Shown: positions 24,920 to 38,100 of the stretch, piece by piece
Layout of the letters: every line of letters begins with the position of its first letter
How positions within the stretch are numbered: position 1 is the stretch's first letter
Source of the DNA: Trogon surrucura
Lineage: Eukaryota > Chordata > Aves > Trogoniformes > Trogonidae
Reading direction: 5' to 3'
Assembly (NCBI GenBank): GCA_020746105.1
Contig: CM036619.1
Coordinates: 59,445,135 to 59,509,134, forward strand
Length of the DNA stretch: 64,000 nucleotides
Translations under genes and position numbers: made by a program
The notes under the pieces: generated by a model
Database searches by the model: none
Seen by the model: only the letters and a program-made list of their open reading frames with translations
Told to the model about the DNA's origin: nothing

Positions 24920-25528
24920 ACTGAAGTTCCTGTGAGAGGAGAGTCTCAGTCTATCTCTCTTCTACTAGTTTGATGTCAGCACCAGCAATGGATCCGCAGA
25001 GCCTGGAGTGGGATCACAGATCAGAAGGAGGCCACCTGAAGAGCTGCGCCAAGTAATTCCAGTCACTGAGTCAGCTTCATTTGGGGGTCAACTTAAATGT
25101 CTCTGTGTAAACACATATTGCATGGGGATCAACCAAGAATTGAGATGCGCATAGGCCTGAAGGCACATGATCTTGTTGACATGATGAAGACAAGATTGGA
25201 TGGCTCCTATCACTAGAGTGTCAGAATGGAAAGATAGGGTCTCTTTAGTAAGAACAGACAGAGGAAACAAGGAGAGAGTGTAGAAATAAAAATAGGGTAG
25301 ATTTATACTAGATATTAGGAAGAAATTTTTTACTGTGAAGGTAGTGAGACAGTGGAACAGATTGTCCAGAGAAACTGTGGAGGCACCCTCCCTGGAAATG
25401 TTCAAGGCCAGGTTGGATGGGGCTTTGAGCAACCTGGTTTAGTAGAAGGCACCCCTGCCCACAGCAGGGGGTTGGAACTAGATGGTCTTTAAGGCAATTT
25501 CCAACCCAAATTGTTCTATGTTTCTATC
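24761..25528 (+). mobile_element. CR1 LINE, internally deleted, keeps end of ORF1
   Basis: Three CR1 parts appear in order. First is the C-terminus of ORF1 (24761-24919). Second, after the inter-ORF spacer, is the very start of ORF2 at about 25090-25278, readable with stops as LKCLCVNTYCMG, then DLVDMMKTRLDGSYH and GLFSKNRQRKQGERV, which match the usual DLIGITETWWD and YRLFRKDRQG blocks. Third, after a junction near 25280, come the extreme C-terminus of ORF2 and the 3' UTR (VEQIVQRNCGG, then the TTGGAACTAGATGGTC block) to a decayed tail at about 25528. Nearly all of ORF2 is missing. Confidence 0.75.
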
Positions 25529-27231
25529 CATTTAAATACAGAGGTTTTGATAAGGTGAGACCTGGAGTTCTTAAACTAGGTTTCAGCAACAGATTAGTTT
25601 TAGGCAAAAATGACATTTTATTGCTAGATTAGTCCTTCTTCTCTCAAAATGGAACTGAGAATGTTAATGACAACCTAAATTTACAGTAGTAAGCTGAAAT
25701 ACAGATTTATTTTTTCCTTCTTTAAGATGAGACTGTGCTGCCTAACATGGGTTGCATTTTTAAAGCACATTTGTTGAAGTTGTGTACCTATGAGGTATGT
25801 TTACCAAGGCTGTACTAGAATCAATCATACCTACATGCAAAGTGCTCTTGACTCTGTAGATATGTAGTAGCAGCAGGGGCACCTGTCTACTTCCTATTGT
25901 TATAGAAGAGTCTGGGAAGACCCTCTTGCCGAGTCACAAGGTTCAGACTGGGCCCTATTGCTTTCTAAACTTCCTCACAGAGAAGAGTCTAGTCTTAGCC
26001 CCTGACTGTAAAGAAGAGTTCGCATCCTAGGTTCTGCCACAAAGTCACTTCATTTCAGCTTGAGCTGGGACGCTCTGAGAGGGACCCTGAACAAAGAAAT
26101 CCCCTGACAATTATACGCTTACAATCCAAGTTCACCTTCCCTCACATGATGGTTCGGTCCAATAGTAGTATTTGAGTCTGAGGTCTTCTTGTTCCCCATT
26201 GGGTCCTTTCTCTCACTCTAGGTGTGCATTCATTTCTTTATCTCGAGGATGCAGTTTCTGTTAATCTCATCTTTCTCAATTAGCATTGGTTTCTGGGCCT
26301 TTCTTCAGTCTAAGCTCATCAGTATTTAGGTAAAAGTCCACAGTCTGGGCCTAAGGCTTCAGTAAATCTGACTGATCATGCTAAAGAGTATTACTAAAAA
26401 GACAAAACAAATTGCAATTCATTGTCATTTTAAGCATTCTCACAGTTCTAATATTCTACAAGTAAACAATTTTAATGTCCAACACTCACCATCTACAGTC
26501 TGCCAGTCCTATTTGTCTCCAGGTGGGCACATTTGTAATTCTATAGAAAGAGAGGTAATCCGGTTGGAAATTACCCTCAAAGTGGCAGACCAATGTTTGA
26601 CCAATCCTTGAAAAATGCTGTTTGAAAGATGAGGTAGGATGGATTAAACAGGAGTGGCTAAGTCAATGAAAAATATAAGCATGTAAGTTTTTAAACAAGG
26701 CAGAGAGTGTAAGATCTTATTAAATTTATTTTTTTACGGAATGCAAACTGATATATAAACACTAACATGAAATATTATGTTACTGGTTAACTTTACAGAC
26801 CATATTAAAAAAATATGGATTGAGTATGAATGGAGCATCTAGCCCCTCTACAGAAAGCCAAGCAATATGGGAAAACTAATGTCTATTCTTTACAGTAGTC
26901 TCATAGTGAAGTAGGAAGTCAAGCAAACTTTTGAGGATTTGGGAACTGCATTCAGAGGTCTATTCTACCAAACTCCTTAAGTTGTGGTCAAACAGTGGCA
27001 TAGCTGTAGAAACAAGATATCATCAAACAGGTCCAGTATAGAAACACCTGGATTTAAGTCTAAATCTTTTCATATTGTAGCATATAGCAGTCAAAATATT
27101 TGGTGACTTGATAATCAAAACTCTTTCAAAAGAAGAGCAGCAGCTCAGTTTCATTTTGAGGATACGACTCAAGAAAGTGTTTCATCTATTTTCATTACAA
27201 TCATTGAGAAGTATCTTTACTGAACAGCTAA

Positions 27232-27262
27232 GGTTTGTTTGTTTGTTTGTTTGTTTGTTTTT
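27232..27262. repeat. (GTTT)n microsatellite
   Basis: About seven GTTT units in direct succession, followed by TTC. Confidence 0.9.
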
Positions 27263-27977
27263 CTAATTTCTGGTTCAGAACATAATGAAGTTTTCTGCAT
27301 TACATATGATTACTCAGTCAAATCATTGATCAATGATAGTGACTAGACAAAACCCAGAAAACTACCTGATTTGAAAATAACCTTTTTATTATTCTTCTGT
27401 GACATGGTGCTCAGGTTTCATCAGGATAAATCTTTGATGATATTTGCTATATATATATAAATATATATTTTTTTTTATTTTTCTATTTATTATTTTCACA
27501 AAGAGGAACATCTTTTTCTGGGCTAATGATGCACCTGGCTATTCTATTCCCATCTTTCAGTGCCAGAGACTGAATGTTGCAAATGACTGGGAAAATCAAA
27601 GAGATTACATTCAGATCCACAGTTATCCAACTTAGTCTTAGGTACCATTCTTAGTTCATCTTGCGGATAAATATTTGCAGGATAACAGCCTAAATAATAT
27701 CTACTTTTATATTAAATCTTTCAATGTTCATGCAGGCTTTCATGAATTTTTTGTAATAATTCTCCTCAAAATATCACTGTTCAACAGGTTATGAACTCAG
27801 GTTCATAAAAGCAACACAAAAAACATCAAGGGATGGGATTCAGGACAAAACATCTCTTAGTTTTATTCCTGGTGTATCACTTTAGACATGAAGTCAGAGA
27901 TCTATATCCTTTTCAACTTCACTAAGAATCTGTTGGTAAAAGAAAAACTTAGTCTACAAATTATAGAGAAGGTATTT

Positions 27978-28006
27978 CAAAAATGACATATGATGTCACA
28001 TTTTTG
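27978..28006. other. Imperfect palindrome with TGACAT/ATGTCA centre
   Basis: CAAAAATG-ACAT pairs with ATGT-CA-CATTTTTG except for a 2-base bulge; the loop is about 3 bases. The centre resembles a bZIP-type half-site pair. There is no gene context. Confidence 0.35.
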
Positions 28007-29594
28007 TTGCGATTTTTCCTCTATGATTGTAGAACTTTGTACCCTTTTCATCATAGAGATCCAGATGCCCTGGGTATAATAAGCATCATAGATCATTTAC
28101 TCACTTTGGAGTAAGATATAAAACATGAGCATTGTGTGAAAAAGATATGAAATGGGAAAAAATGCAAGAAACTAGTACTTAATTCGCCTTATGAATTTTA
28201 CAAATATATGAGGAGACAAAGGAAACAGAGAGAAGTTGAAACTCTGGTTTGAAACTTTGCATTTCTGCCTGTATCAATTTTCAGGAAGGGCAAACAAAAG
28301 TTGAGTAATAACAAGGGTTGAAGTATGACAAAATGAGGCACTGTTTAAGACGTACAAATTCAGAGCACAATCAGTATTACCTCTCATTGTCTGCATTTAA
28401 TGTATATTGAACATCTCTTCTTAATGTTTTTCAGCTTTGCAGTTTGCTAAGGAAATAGTAATAATATATATTTATTTTACCAGAAAGTATATTGAGCAGG
28501 ATGGTTGTATTTCATTGACAAGTATTCTGATGTCCCAGCTGCATTTCTTTCAGGTCATATTGTAAGCATTTCCCCTGCATAGGTGATCTATGACTCACTC
28601 TTTTCTGCTAATCTCCTTGTGGATATTAGAAAACCCCAAGCTTGTAGTATTTGTCAAACCCCAGAGCTGGATAGTGTTCATTATGTAGATACAAGGGACT
28701 TTCAACCTTAAAAAACTGTATGTTGGAACAATTCCAGACTGCCCCATACTATACTCGATGAGGAATAAAAGTGTAGCGATATGCCACAGAGCAGACAGAA
28801 AAGCAGATTCTTTCAGAAAAGTAGTCTTTTCCCATATGATATGTCAAAGATAGATCTGCTCTTTTCTCCTGTTTTGTATTAGGGAAGTCAGGGCTGACTA
28901 TATTTTCCACAGGAAAATGAGGTATGGTAAGTGTGGGAGCAACTCTGATGGCTTTACATTCATGAAACCTGAACTCTCTTTAAGTACAGGTTTCAGAGCT
29001 ACTGTATCTAGGGAAGCAAGTTCTGCCAGATACTCAGAAGAAAAATCTGTTTCACAAGCTGAATATTAAGATGTACTTTAACTGCTTGTAGAAAGTGGCC
29101 TATAAAGGTTTATGATAAAAATAAGTCACTGAATAACAAATATGTAAGGTATGTAGGTACCTATATACATGCATATGCATATCACATACTTATCTGGGGA
29201 TAATATTAAACAAGATCAATTTGTGGAATTCTATTTTTTTTGTCTTCTGAGATTCATATAACACTAATACCTCTAGAACTCAATAATTTCTCTGGAATCA
29301 GAGTTTATCAGACAGTTATGAATCTAGGCATGACATGACTTGCTCTCCACCTCTACTTCGTATTAAATTGTTAGGGCGAAAATAATTCCCTTGCTGAAAA
29401 ATAAGGGAATGAAGAGTGTAACACTGAAAGGCCAAATGTTAAGATCTAGTTCTCTGGGCAGGATTGTGCTTTAAAAGTAACTCAGGAAAATATTTGCTTT
29501 TTTTTTTTTTTTTATTTGTTCTTCGTAGTTATTTTCCACATCATTGCACCTAATGTTACAAAGAATTGAAGCACAAAAAGTCTCAGTGATGCTG

Positions 29595-29648
29595 ACTGAG
29601 ACAGTGACTCATTGGTCACTCAGTGATGGCTTTCATTCACTGAAAGCC
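29595..29648. other. Two adjacent hairpin-forming inverted repeats
   Basis: The first folds ACTGA...GTGAC onto GTCAC TCAGT (29595-29624). The second folds GGCTTTC (29628-29634) onto GAAAGCC (29642-29648) with a 7-base loop. They could be a decayed mobile-element end or chance. Confidence 0.35.
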
Positions 29649-32600
29649 TTAGTGATGAAGCAAAAGAACAAAGACCTATATTTGTCACACTGGGAGGGAG
29701 ATGGTGAAAGATGTTTCAAGAAGGTACATTTTACTAGATTTCAAGATGAAGCCAGATTCAGGTTTAAATGCTGCCTTTGGGGATAGTCCTAACCATAGGA
29801 GAAATGAGAATGTATAAAGCCTCTTGAGCCATTGCTGAAGAGAACCTTTAAGCTCCCTCAAAAGAGATGACTTTTCTCCAGCACACTTCCCTTTTATGCT
29901 GGAGTTAGAGTAAGGGCTTTATTCAGCTTAAATCTGCCTGACCCTGGCTAGTTTCAGACTGGCAAAGATGTCTCACCTCAAAGAAACTAAGTGCATGGGT
30001 TTAGGTGGGATTTAAGTTATCTGGATATAATCTGAATATATAAAAGGATGAAAGGAGGCTTTGTGAACCTTCTCTGCACAAGGTCTGTCTTCAGTAGTGA
30101 TATAAAAACATGGAGAGGTACTGTAGGACATAACGTGCATTTTCTGGTGTCCCTCATATAACTAGTGATTAAGTCCTAGTCCTAAAATTTTCTTTTTAGG
30201 GTGTCATAGGAAAAAAAAAGGAAAAAAAAAAAATAAAAATGAGCAAAGTGTAAGTGCTAACAGTTGACTAACAGTTGAATGCCTATGTGTTGGGGATGAA
30301 TGCCAGAACTGAACTTTTTATTTCCCTGACAGAAAAATGTGACTTCCCGACTGTGACCGGGACAGGAGGGCCGCAAATTTTTAGAACAGACAGATAAAAA
30401 ACAAGGAGCACATCCTGAATCCTCCAGGAAATACAGAGGCATGAGACAGAATCACCAATCTGAAGGCTCATCATATGTTATATGTCTATTAGACTGAGGA
30501 GAATGGGAGTTTCAGGGGTCAGAAAGAAGAGCCGACAACCAAAAGAAGGAATACCTCAAAGCAAAATTGGTTTCAGAAAGATGAAAGTGAACCTCCTGAC
30601 TGGAGGCAGGCTCCTAGAAGTGGAGAAACCTCTTGGAGTTGAGGCAGGTGAGCAGAGACCTATGCCAGGGCAGGTCAGGGACCATGATCACTAATGCCTG
30701 AGGTGGGTAACAGTCAGCGATGGAACAGCAGGAACCAATATGACTTTCTGCCCAGCCAAGCCAGTGGGGAGGCAACCGCCCCATGGAAAGTCAAGGGATT
30801 GAGTGCATGAGACAATAAGGTAGTGTAAATACTGTTGTCTTCTTGGTTCTTAAATAAACTCCAGATGGTTAAACAAGGTGCTAGTATTCAAAGGTTCATT
30901 GACCATCATCTTGGCAGTTGTTACAGTAAATAGGAGTGCATCCGTAAGAAGACAATAAGGTTTCTTTGTTTGTCCCTCCAGTGAGTCATTTCAGATTCCC
31001 TGATATGTTTCTGGAAGAACCATAGGTCTCTCTTAATCACTGCAGGACATTTTCCATGGAACTGTCAGATTCTTATTTTATTATTTTAAAGGTTCTGCTA
31101 CATTACTTCCTAAATAAGAAAAATAAAGCGTTCTAGCTATTAAAAAGTGCGTCTTAGGCCTGATTTACTGCTATGCTGCTCTTTATGTTTCCTCTCTGGC
31201 AGTCCAACAGTCCATAATACATCTTATCCTCCTTCCCCCCACTCTAACACATACACACAGAATTTTTTTCTGTGACTTGATTCCAATGATTTTCCTAATT
31301 AATGCTCCTCCACAGAATTAACAACTCTTAATGCCTTCACAAAAAAAATTCAGGATATTAATATATTCACTAAAATATTTCAGAATAAAGAATGAAATCT
31401 GTATGTTACCTTCCCAGTCTCCTTTCTCCCTAAACCCATTTTCTGTGCTCAGTTACATTAAGACAGGGAAGGGACATAAGTTTTAATTTTTTTTTTTTAA
31501 ATTGACTAGACCACTGTGGTAGATCTGGGTCTCTCTGTGTGACTCTCTGGGTCTCACTTCCTTCGTTTCCTGGCAGACATGACTTCTCAGAAGGCCCAAG
31601 CTTTGCAATATCAGTGTGTTGTTAATATCTCTGCTGTAAACTCTTAAGTGAATCTGGCAGTTGGTAGTGATTATTAACCTTACACTGAACCAGCAATTAA
31701 TCTGTTCAGGCTGCAGAGGAAGAAGAGAGAGAGAGAGAGAAAGAACAAGAAACACAAACTTGCCTTCTCTGGCTCAGTAATTCTGGTGAATCTGAGTATT
31801 CTGATCTGATATTGTTTGAACTCATTAGTATTCTCCATCTAATCTGCAGATTTAATTCATTACATACATCATTTCCCCATAGCCTATACACCCATTTGTA
31901 ATTTCCATGACACATTTTTCATCTGCATGCTTTAGCCTTGGCAGAGAAAACACGAGGTTAGGAAACAAAACATTTGATAAATACGTATTTAGTGGTGTGT
32001 GAAATAATAACAGAGAAAAACTGCCTTGCTGCAGTTTGCTACATCATGCTGACTGGGAAAGGAAGCAAAATTTGACTCCACATACCTTTAAAATTATCTT
32101 ATTGCTGTTACCATTTCACTGAACATCATGGAAGATACATTATTACTTCATTGTCATGCCAGAAATGAGTAAACACATTTCCCAGTATTAACAGTCTTAC
32201 TTTGGGTGGGAAGACTAGTTCTAAGGTATGTCATTTATGACTGCATCTTAACCTGCTCTAGTGCATTTTGTTAGCTGCAGGGTAAGTCAGAGATCTTAGC
32301 CCCTAATGGTAAGGGTGCAAAGCTGTAGGTGTGGCTGCAAGGAGCCAGTGAGCAAAGTGTTGAGCTTTGTCTCCAACCACCACCAGCACTAGCTGACCAC
32401 AGAGGAGCAAAAGGGAAGGAAATCATATATATAAAAAAATAATTTTCCTGAGTACTGTTATCCAGTAGTCTGTAGCTCTTGACTTTCCTGATCCAAAGAA
32501 TCAAGTTTTCCAGAAGCTTGTCCAGTCCTCTTCCGAACCTACACAATTTTTTTAGCCTTTTCTGTATCTTGTGGTTAGTAGTGAAACTCCCATACATTGT

Positions 32601-32699
32601 GTGAATATTTTTCTTTGTTGTTTCTTTGTTTCAAAAGTAGCACTTGTAGTTTCATTATGGCCTCCGGTTCTTTTGGTAAGACAGAAAGAAAAATGAGTC

Positions 32700-32962
32700 T
32701 CTCCTTTCTGACTCTATGCGAGTCACAGTATTTATACAGTTCCATCATATCGCCTTTCAGACATTTCTTTCCCTAGCTGAGAAGACTTAGTCAATTCAAT
32801 CTTTGCTTGTTCAGAAGCTGTTCCATACCTTTTATCTTTCTTGTTGTCTCTGAGCTTTTTTTTCCACTCTGTTACATTCTTTTTTTGAGATGAAGGGACC
32901 AGAACAGCACATAACACTCAAGATGCTGACACACACTGAAATTATACAGTGGGTGAATGTGT
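32700..32962 (-). mobile_element. Ancient amniote-type CR1 fragment
   Basis: The plus strand shows, in order, the reversed blocks of an old CR1: TTCCATCATATCGCC, a TCAGACATTTCTTT block, GAAGCTGTTCCATACC, TTCTTGTTG, TTTTTTTGAGATGAAGGGAC, CAGAACAGCACATAAC and a TTATACAGTGGG block. This wording matches the CR1 type common in turtles and crocodilians rather than the younger avian copies elsewhere in the window. It is strongly diverged and has no tail, which fits an insertion older than birds. Confidence 0.75.
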
Positions 32963-35027
32963 AATTACATCCTTTCCTCTCCACTTACTGCAAGTTTTTC
33001 TATCATCCTCAGACACCTCTATGCAATTCACCTTGCTCTGTGAAAATAAACACCTTTCAGGGGCAATGATTTAGATACTCTATAAGACTGCTACAGCGGT
33101 TAGGTACCTCTAGGTCTCACCTCACTTTAAACATAGTGTATTTTCATAATATGCTACCATGACTACACATGTAATTGTATTCTGCACATCTTGTGATGGC
33201 ATTTTACCTCTTCATCAGTGTAAGACAACTTGCAGAATTCTCTTTAACTGTGAGAAGATACATTTACATTCTTTGATCATCTCATTTCTTCTGATGTCCC
33301 CTTGCTTGTTGATATAGATTATCACATAGTCATTTGCCTGATTGGTCTTGACATTTCAGGAGAGATAAAGGAACTACCTTTTGTTCTAGACTGCTGAGTC
33401 CTTTATTTTACTCTTTTTTTTTTTTCTGTCGAGCTATTTCCTGCAGTTTTTACAATAAACTTTTTTGTTTCTAAGCTTCAGAGAATTCCATTTGTAGTGA
33501 AGTCTTCCACATTACAGGTCTAGTGATAAATCTTCAAGGCTGACCATTACCTGAAGATTTATTGAGCATAGTTTATCATATTAAAATTGTATTAAAAATG
33601 CTTAGAAAACTGAGAAAGTGGTTTAATACTCTCAGTTTATTAAAGAAAACAACATTATTCTGAAATAAGTTCTTATGGTTAACTAACATTATGGTTCTAA
33701 TTTAAGTGTAAAAATAAATCTTCCTATATCTTGATCTGGAAGATTTGTAGTGAATAGTATTGTTTGTAATTTGTCCCACTGCTATACAACAAAAAACTCC
33801 CAAACCTAAGCCCACAGCCCCTCTCTACTTGTACTAATGACAAGGAGAAATCCCTCCTGGAGGGCTTTCTTGTGCCTGTGCTTCTTAGAGATCTGAAGTG
33901 GTATCAAGAGATGTGGCAACACTGAATATATTTGTGACAAACATTTCAGAAAGCAGAAGTTATACTGAATTTTAATGGTTGCTGTAGGTGGGTCTCTGAA
34001 CCAGCAAAAACTGACACAGACATACAGGCAAACATATACATTTACAAACAACTCTCCCACTGTCAATTATAACCCTGAAGTTAATGCCTGCTTCTGAGCT
34101 CATGCATGGTTGAGTCAGTGACTTTCTAGTTATAAAAAGTGCTCCTCAGTCTTCTGTAAAATGCCTGTCCTGTGGAATGCCTGCTCCTTGTTCACTTCTC
34201 TTGGTGGTTGCATGAGCCACAGGATTCCAGCTCCTCACACACTGCACGTAGGATTAGTCTCTAGAGATGATCTTTCTAAGTTCCTGCAAGTACCCCTCAC
34301 TCTATAGATGCTACCTGAAAAAGCAGTTTTTCAAAAGATTTTAATACATATCTGGGAAGACATATATAAAGTGATTATCATTCACAACAGCAATGGGTAA
34401 GGGCAGTGGAAACGGGATAATCACACATCAGTGTAAGGGCTGGCATACATAGCACATCTGTTGCATTCAGCTTCATATGTGAAGTTTTACACATTAACAC
34501 CTGGACATGCATGCATACATATACATGGGCACATGCAAATACACATTCCCAACCCCAAGGCACAGACTTTGTTACTCCCTCCTGTATTGATGTCTAGTAT
34601 TTGGTTTATCTAGTTGTTCACAGATGTGACAGAGAGGTCTCCATGAAGTCAGGTGTGCAACAGGAGACCGTGATTTTAAGTACTTTTACCCTATTGTTAT
34701 GATGTGGTCTAAACACCCACAGGTGCTGCTTCCTGTCTTCCCCACCAGGAAGATGATATGCTTGGTCCTTCTTGCTTGGTCCTTCTTACCCAGACAGGAT
34801 TAATTGGCTAATGGACAGACTGTTTTCCTAACCTAAATGATCAGATAATATTACAGAATTTGGTCACTTTGTGTTGGTCAACAGGCTGTCCCTCCAGGAG
34901 GACATGCAGACTCTTGCACAGCATGTTTTCGGATGACCACTACTTAAGCCATTGAATTTCTCTATGTCTTACTTCTCTAAACTGTAAAACTGAGTAATAC
35001 CCATCTTCTTAGATACTTCCAAACATG
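32963..35027. other. Unique sequence, no gene seen
   Basis: No recognised repeat or exon. A perfect 14-bp tandem duplication (TGCTTGGTCCTTCT twice) lies at 34759-34786, and a T run at 33414-33425. Confidence 0.6.
34759..34786. repeat. Perfect 14-bp tandem duplication
   Basis: TGCTTGGTCCTTCT occurs twice without a gap or mismatch, which suggests a fairly young duplication. Confidence 0.9.
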
Positions 35028-35108
35028 CCCATGAGAGGGAGGTTGGATTAAATGATCTCTAAGGTCCCTTCTAGCCTAGGCCATTCTATGATTCTATGAT
35101 TCTATGAT
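35028..35108 (+). mobile_element. CR1 3' tail only
   Basis: About 80 bp of CR1 3' UTR (GGTTGGATTAAATGATCTCT, then GGTCCCTTCTAGCC) end in three ATTCTATG-type units. This is an extreme 5' truncation. Confidence 0.85.
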
Positions 35109-38100
35109 GCCATATAGGAATAATGATTTGTTTTAAAGAACTAGCTTGCTTTTCATCTATATTTGAACAGTATGTATAGCACACATATTACGAAAAATAC
35201 ATATTTTTGTAACCGATTATATCCTATATATCAGTGATTTTAGCAGCCAATACCCGTAACAAGCTGCCAGGATGTTTCAGGTGAAACTCTTCTGCAAAGA
35301 GCAGGTGTCTCACACACAGTCTGACTCAAACTTTCCAGTGCAGTGACACATGGTTCCACTGGAAATGGCAGATACTTTTCATCAGAGATGCAGTGTTTCA
35401 GAAGTCGATGTTATCAAGCTTAAATGATGAGATAGCATTAGCTTTGAGTAGACATAAGTTCTTTTTTTTTTTTGGCCTGGTTTCCTAAGGAAAGAAGTCT
35501 TGTATAATTATGCGATCTATTTGTCTATTGTTTGTCCATTCTCATCTGTCTTTTTTCCTTATCTGTCAACAGTAGTTATCTCCAGAACTACTTGTAAGCC
35601 CTTTCATTAATTTCAACCAGATCTGAAAGAGGGGTAAAAAGATCATTATGTCCAATAAACTATTTGTTAAGCATGAATAAATGAATAACATTAGCACACA
35701 TATAGAGAAAAAAAGTAGGAAGAACCTCATATATTCTATTTGGTGGTATCCAGATTGCTAAAAAGCATATGTTCACTCGGCAATCAATTCAAGCAGGTGT
35801 AGGTCCATACTGAACCTTTCAGCATTATTTCTCCTCAGATGAACATGTCACAGTGAAGCACAGGACTGTAAGAATACAAATACAAATGAAACTAAGTTTC
35901 ATTATTTTTGCTTCTTGTTGAACAAGTTGATAAATGACCTCCTTCATTTCCAGGATGACTTTATTGTTTTCTAGAATATTCCTTGCATCTGATGAGGATC
36001 TGAGTACGATGATCTATGCACCAGAATGCAGTTACTATTAATTTTTATATTGGAAAAGGAAAGTTGTATATTGCTGTTCTTACAAGTATAGATTGCCATA
36101 AGTAAAAAAAGACTGATCCTCTACTAGAAAATGACTTTCAAAATGCTTCTAAACCTCTGTTCTTCTTTCAGGATCTTTATTAGGAAACATCCTATTGTCT
36201 TTATTGATACCTCAGATTGTAGTACAAGAGAAGTACATTTATGACAGTTGAATAGCATGTGCAGAATAATTTTGGTGTAGAATGAGTTTTAAGGGAGACT
36301 AGAATAATTTAAAGTCCACCCACATCTCCATACATCCTCTCTGACAAACTTTTCCACCATAATTAGAATGACATTCACATTAGCAGCTACCATTTTCCCT
36401 ACTAACATAAACAAACAAACCTTCTCCAATTAGTTTCACCCGACGACTGAGGGAGCAGAGCTAAAGATTCCATTAGGAGCCTTACTATGCTAATCTAATT
36501 AGCCTGGGAAACACTCAGATATTATGGAACTGGAATCAATAAAAACTCCGAAAATCTAGATTTACATTTCAACCACAAAAAGGATTACGCAGATATTTTA
36601 CTATTCTTTCGCTTATAATTTTCATGAGCAACGAGTAGAACAAACTTAATTCCTATCATGGAAAGGATCACATGTAAATAAGCATACCAAGGCCTGAATA
36701 TTTTTTGTCATGAAAAAATTAGCAGAATTAATTTATGAGTTTTACTGCAATCCATAAACCATTTACACAGTATTGTGTTTCGGGTTTTTTTCATTGAATA
36801 GATAATATACTCAAACTCTTAAAATAACTCTGGAACTTTTAACAACTAGTATTTCTTCAAAATCTAATTTCCAGTTATATAAGTTTTGATGGAACTTACT
36901 CATAAGATCACTCTTAGCAGCTGTCTAAGTAGATGGAGCTGATTTTTGTGGCTTTTGCATCATGGCTTTTAGTGGGAAAAGAAAACTACCCTTAAATCAG
37001 GGACAGAATTTGCAGAAAGTGATTCAGTTGTTTTCAAGGACACTCAGTCTCTCAAGCTGTGTTCCCCACAGCTTACAAAGTCCAAGAAATTTCCCTGAAC
37101 TTTTTAATCCAGGGTGAAATCTGTATTTAGTTTGCAAAATCCAACAGAACAAAATGAGGTAAATCTGCATGAAGTAGTATTTACTTATACACATGCAAGT
37201 GCTTTTAGACTACAGTGATGATGAAAGAAAGAAATCAGCACTGAAACAATAGCACGGCAGTGTCATTGTTGAAAAGGTTTTGCTGCAGTGAAATTTTACT
37301 CCAATGTGCCCTTCATCCTCACTTCAGCCACTCCAAATTACTTGTCTGGACAGCAAATCTAGCTCACTCTGAAGCTTATGTCCTCCTCTTACCTATTATT
37401 TTGCCATGCATCATGTAGCTTCTAGGCAGCTTAATTGTTTCTTCACACTATGTAAACCATTTAAGTTCTCTGGAATCCTACAGAAATTAAGCTCATCATG
37501 GACCCAGTGGCCCAGATGACAACACTTTCCCACAATGTACAGCAGGGAACCGCATTAGTGATAAGGCTTGAAGAAAAGAATGCATTATCTGTGACACGTG
37601 GCTGTGAAGGGAATGGAAGAAGAAAGTGATTTGTCAGATTTCACTTGCAGTGGTCAAGTAATAGGACTACACATACTGATTCAGAATCTACTGTCAGAAA
37701 AAATGGCAAGGGTTTTTCTCTTTCCTTATGGTGCAAAAAAAGCTCTAACATTCTGGCACCCTAAGACATCTGAAATCTTATTGATTGCCCTGAATTGGAA
37801 TTAAATTAGTTAAACAGTAGGATAAATAGAAAAAAGGGTAAATCAGAAAGAGAAAGAAGTGTAGCCATTTGTATTCAGTAGGCTTTGTTGGTCAAATAAT
37901 GATTAAATTGAGTGAAAATGGTAGAATTTTGCCCAGGATTTGTTTGCAAGCTAGTCTTTTTGGGTTAGCAACTGTTGTTGAATCTAAGTATTCCAAAATG
38001 TGATTCAGAACACGATTTTCACTAAATGTACTTGCCAGAGGTAAATGTAATAATTTATGGAGTGTGCAGAAAATGCTTTCTTCAGCTCTTTGTTATTCAG

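Larger units (their letters stand above)
25529..32699. other. Unique AT-rich sequence, no gene seen
   Basis: About 7.2 kb without recognised transposons or exons. It includes a (GTTT)n tract at 27232-27262, a TA-rich tract at about 27448-27478, an imperfect palindrome at 27978-28006, a T run at 29498-29513, two adjacent hairpin-forming segments at 29595-29648 and a GA-rich tract at about 31722-31745. The ORFs at 29544-29786, 30482-30694, 31483-31755 and 32271-32597 show no domain. Confidence 0.55.

Noticed and set aside
30482..30694. 70-codon basic ORF
   Set aside because: No domain recognised; overlapped by other short ORFs nearby.
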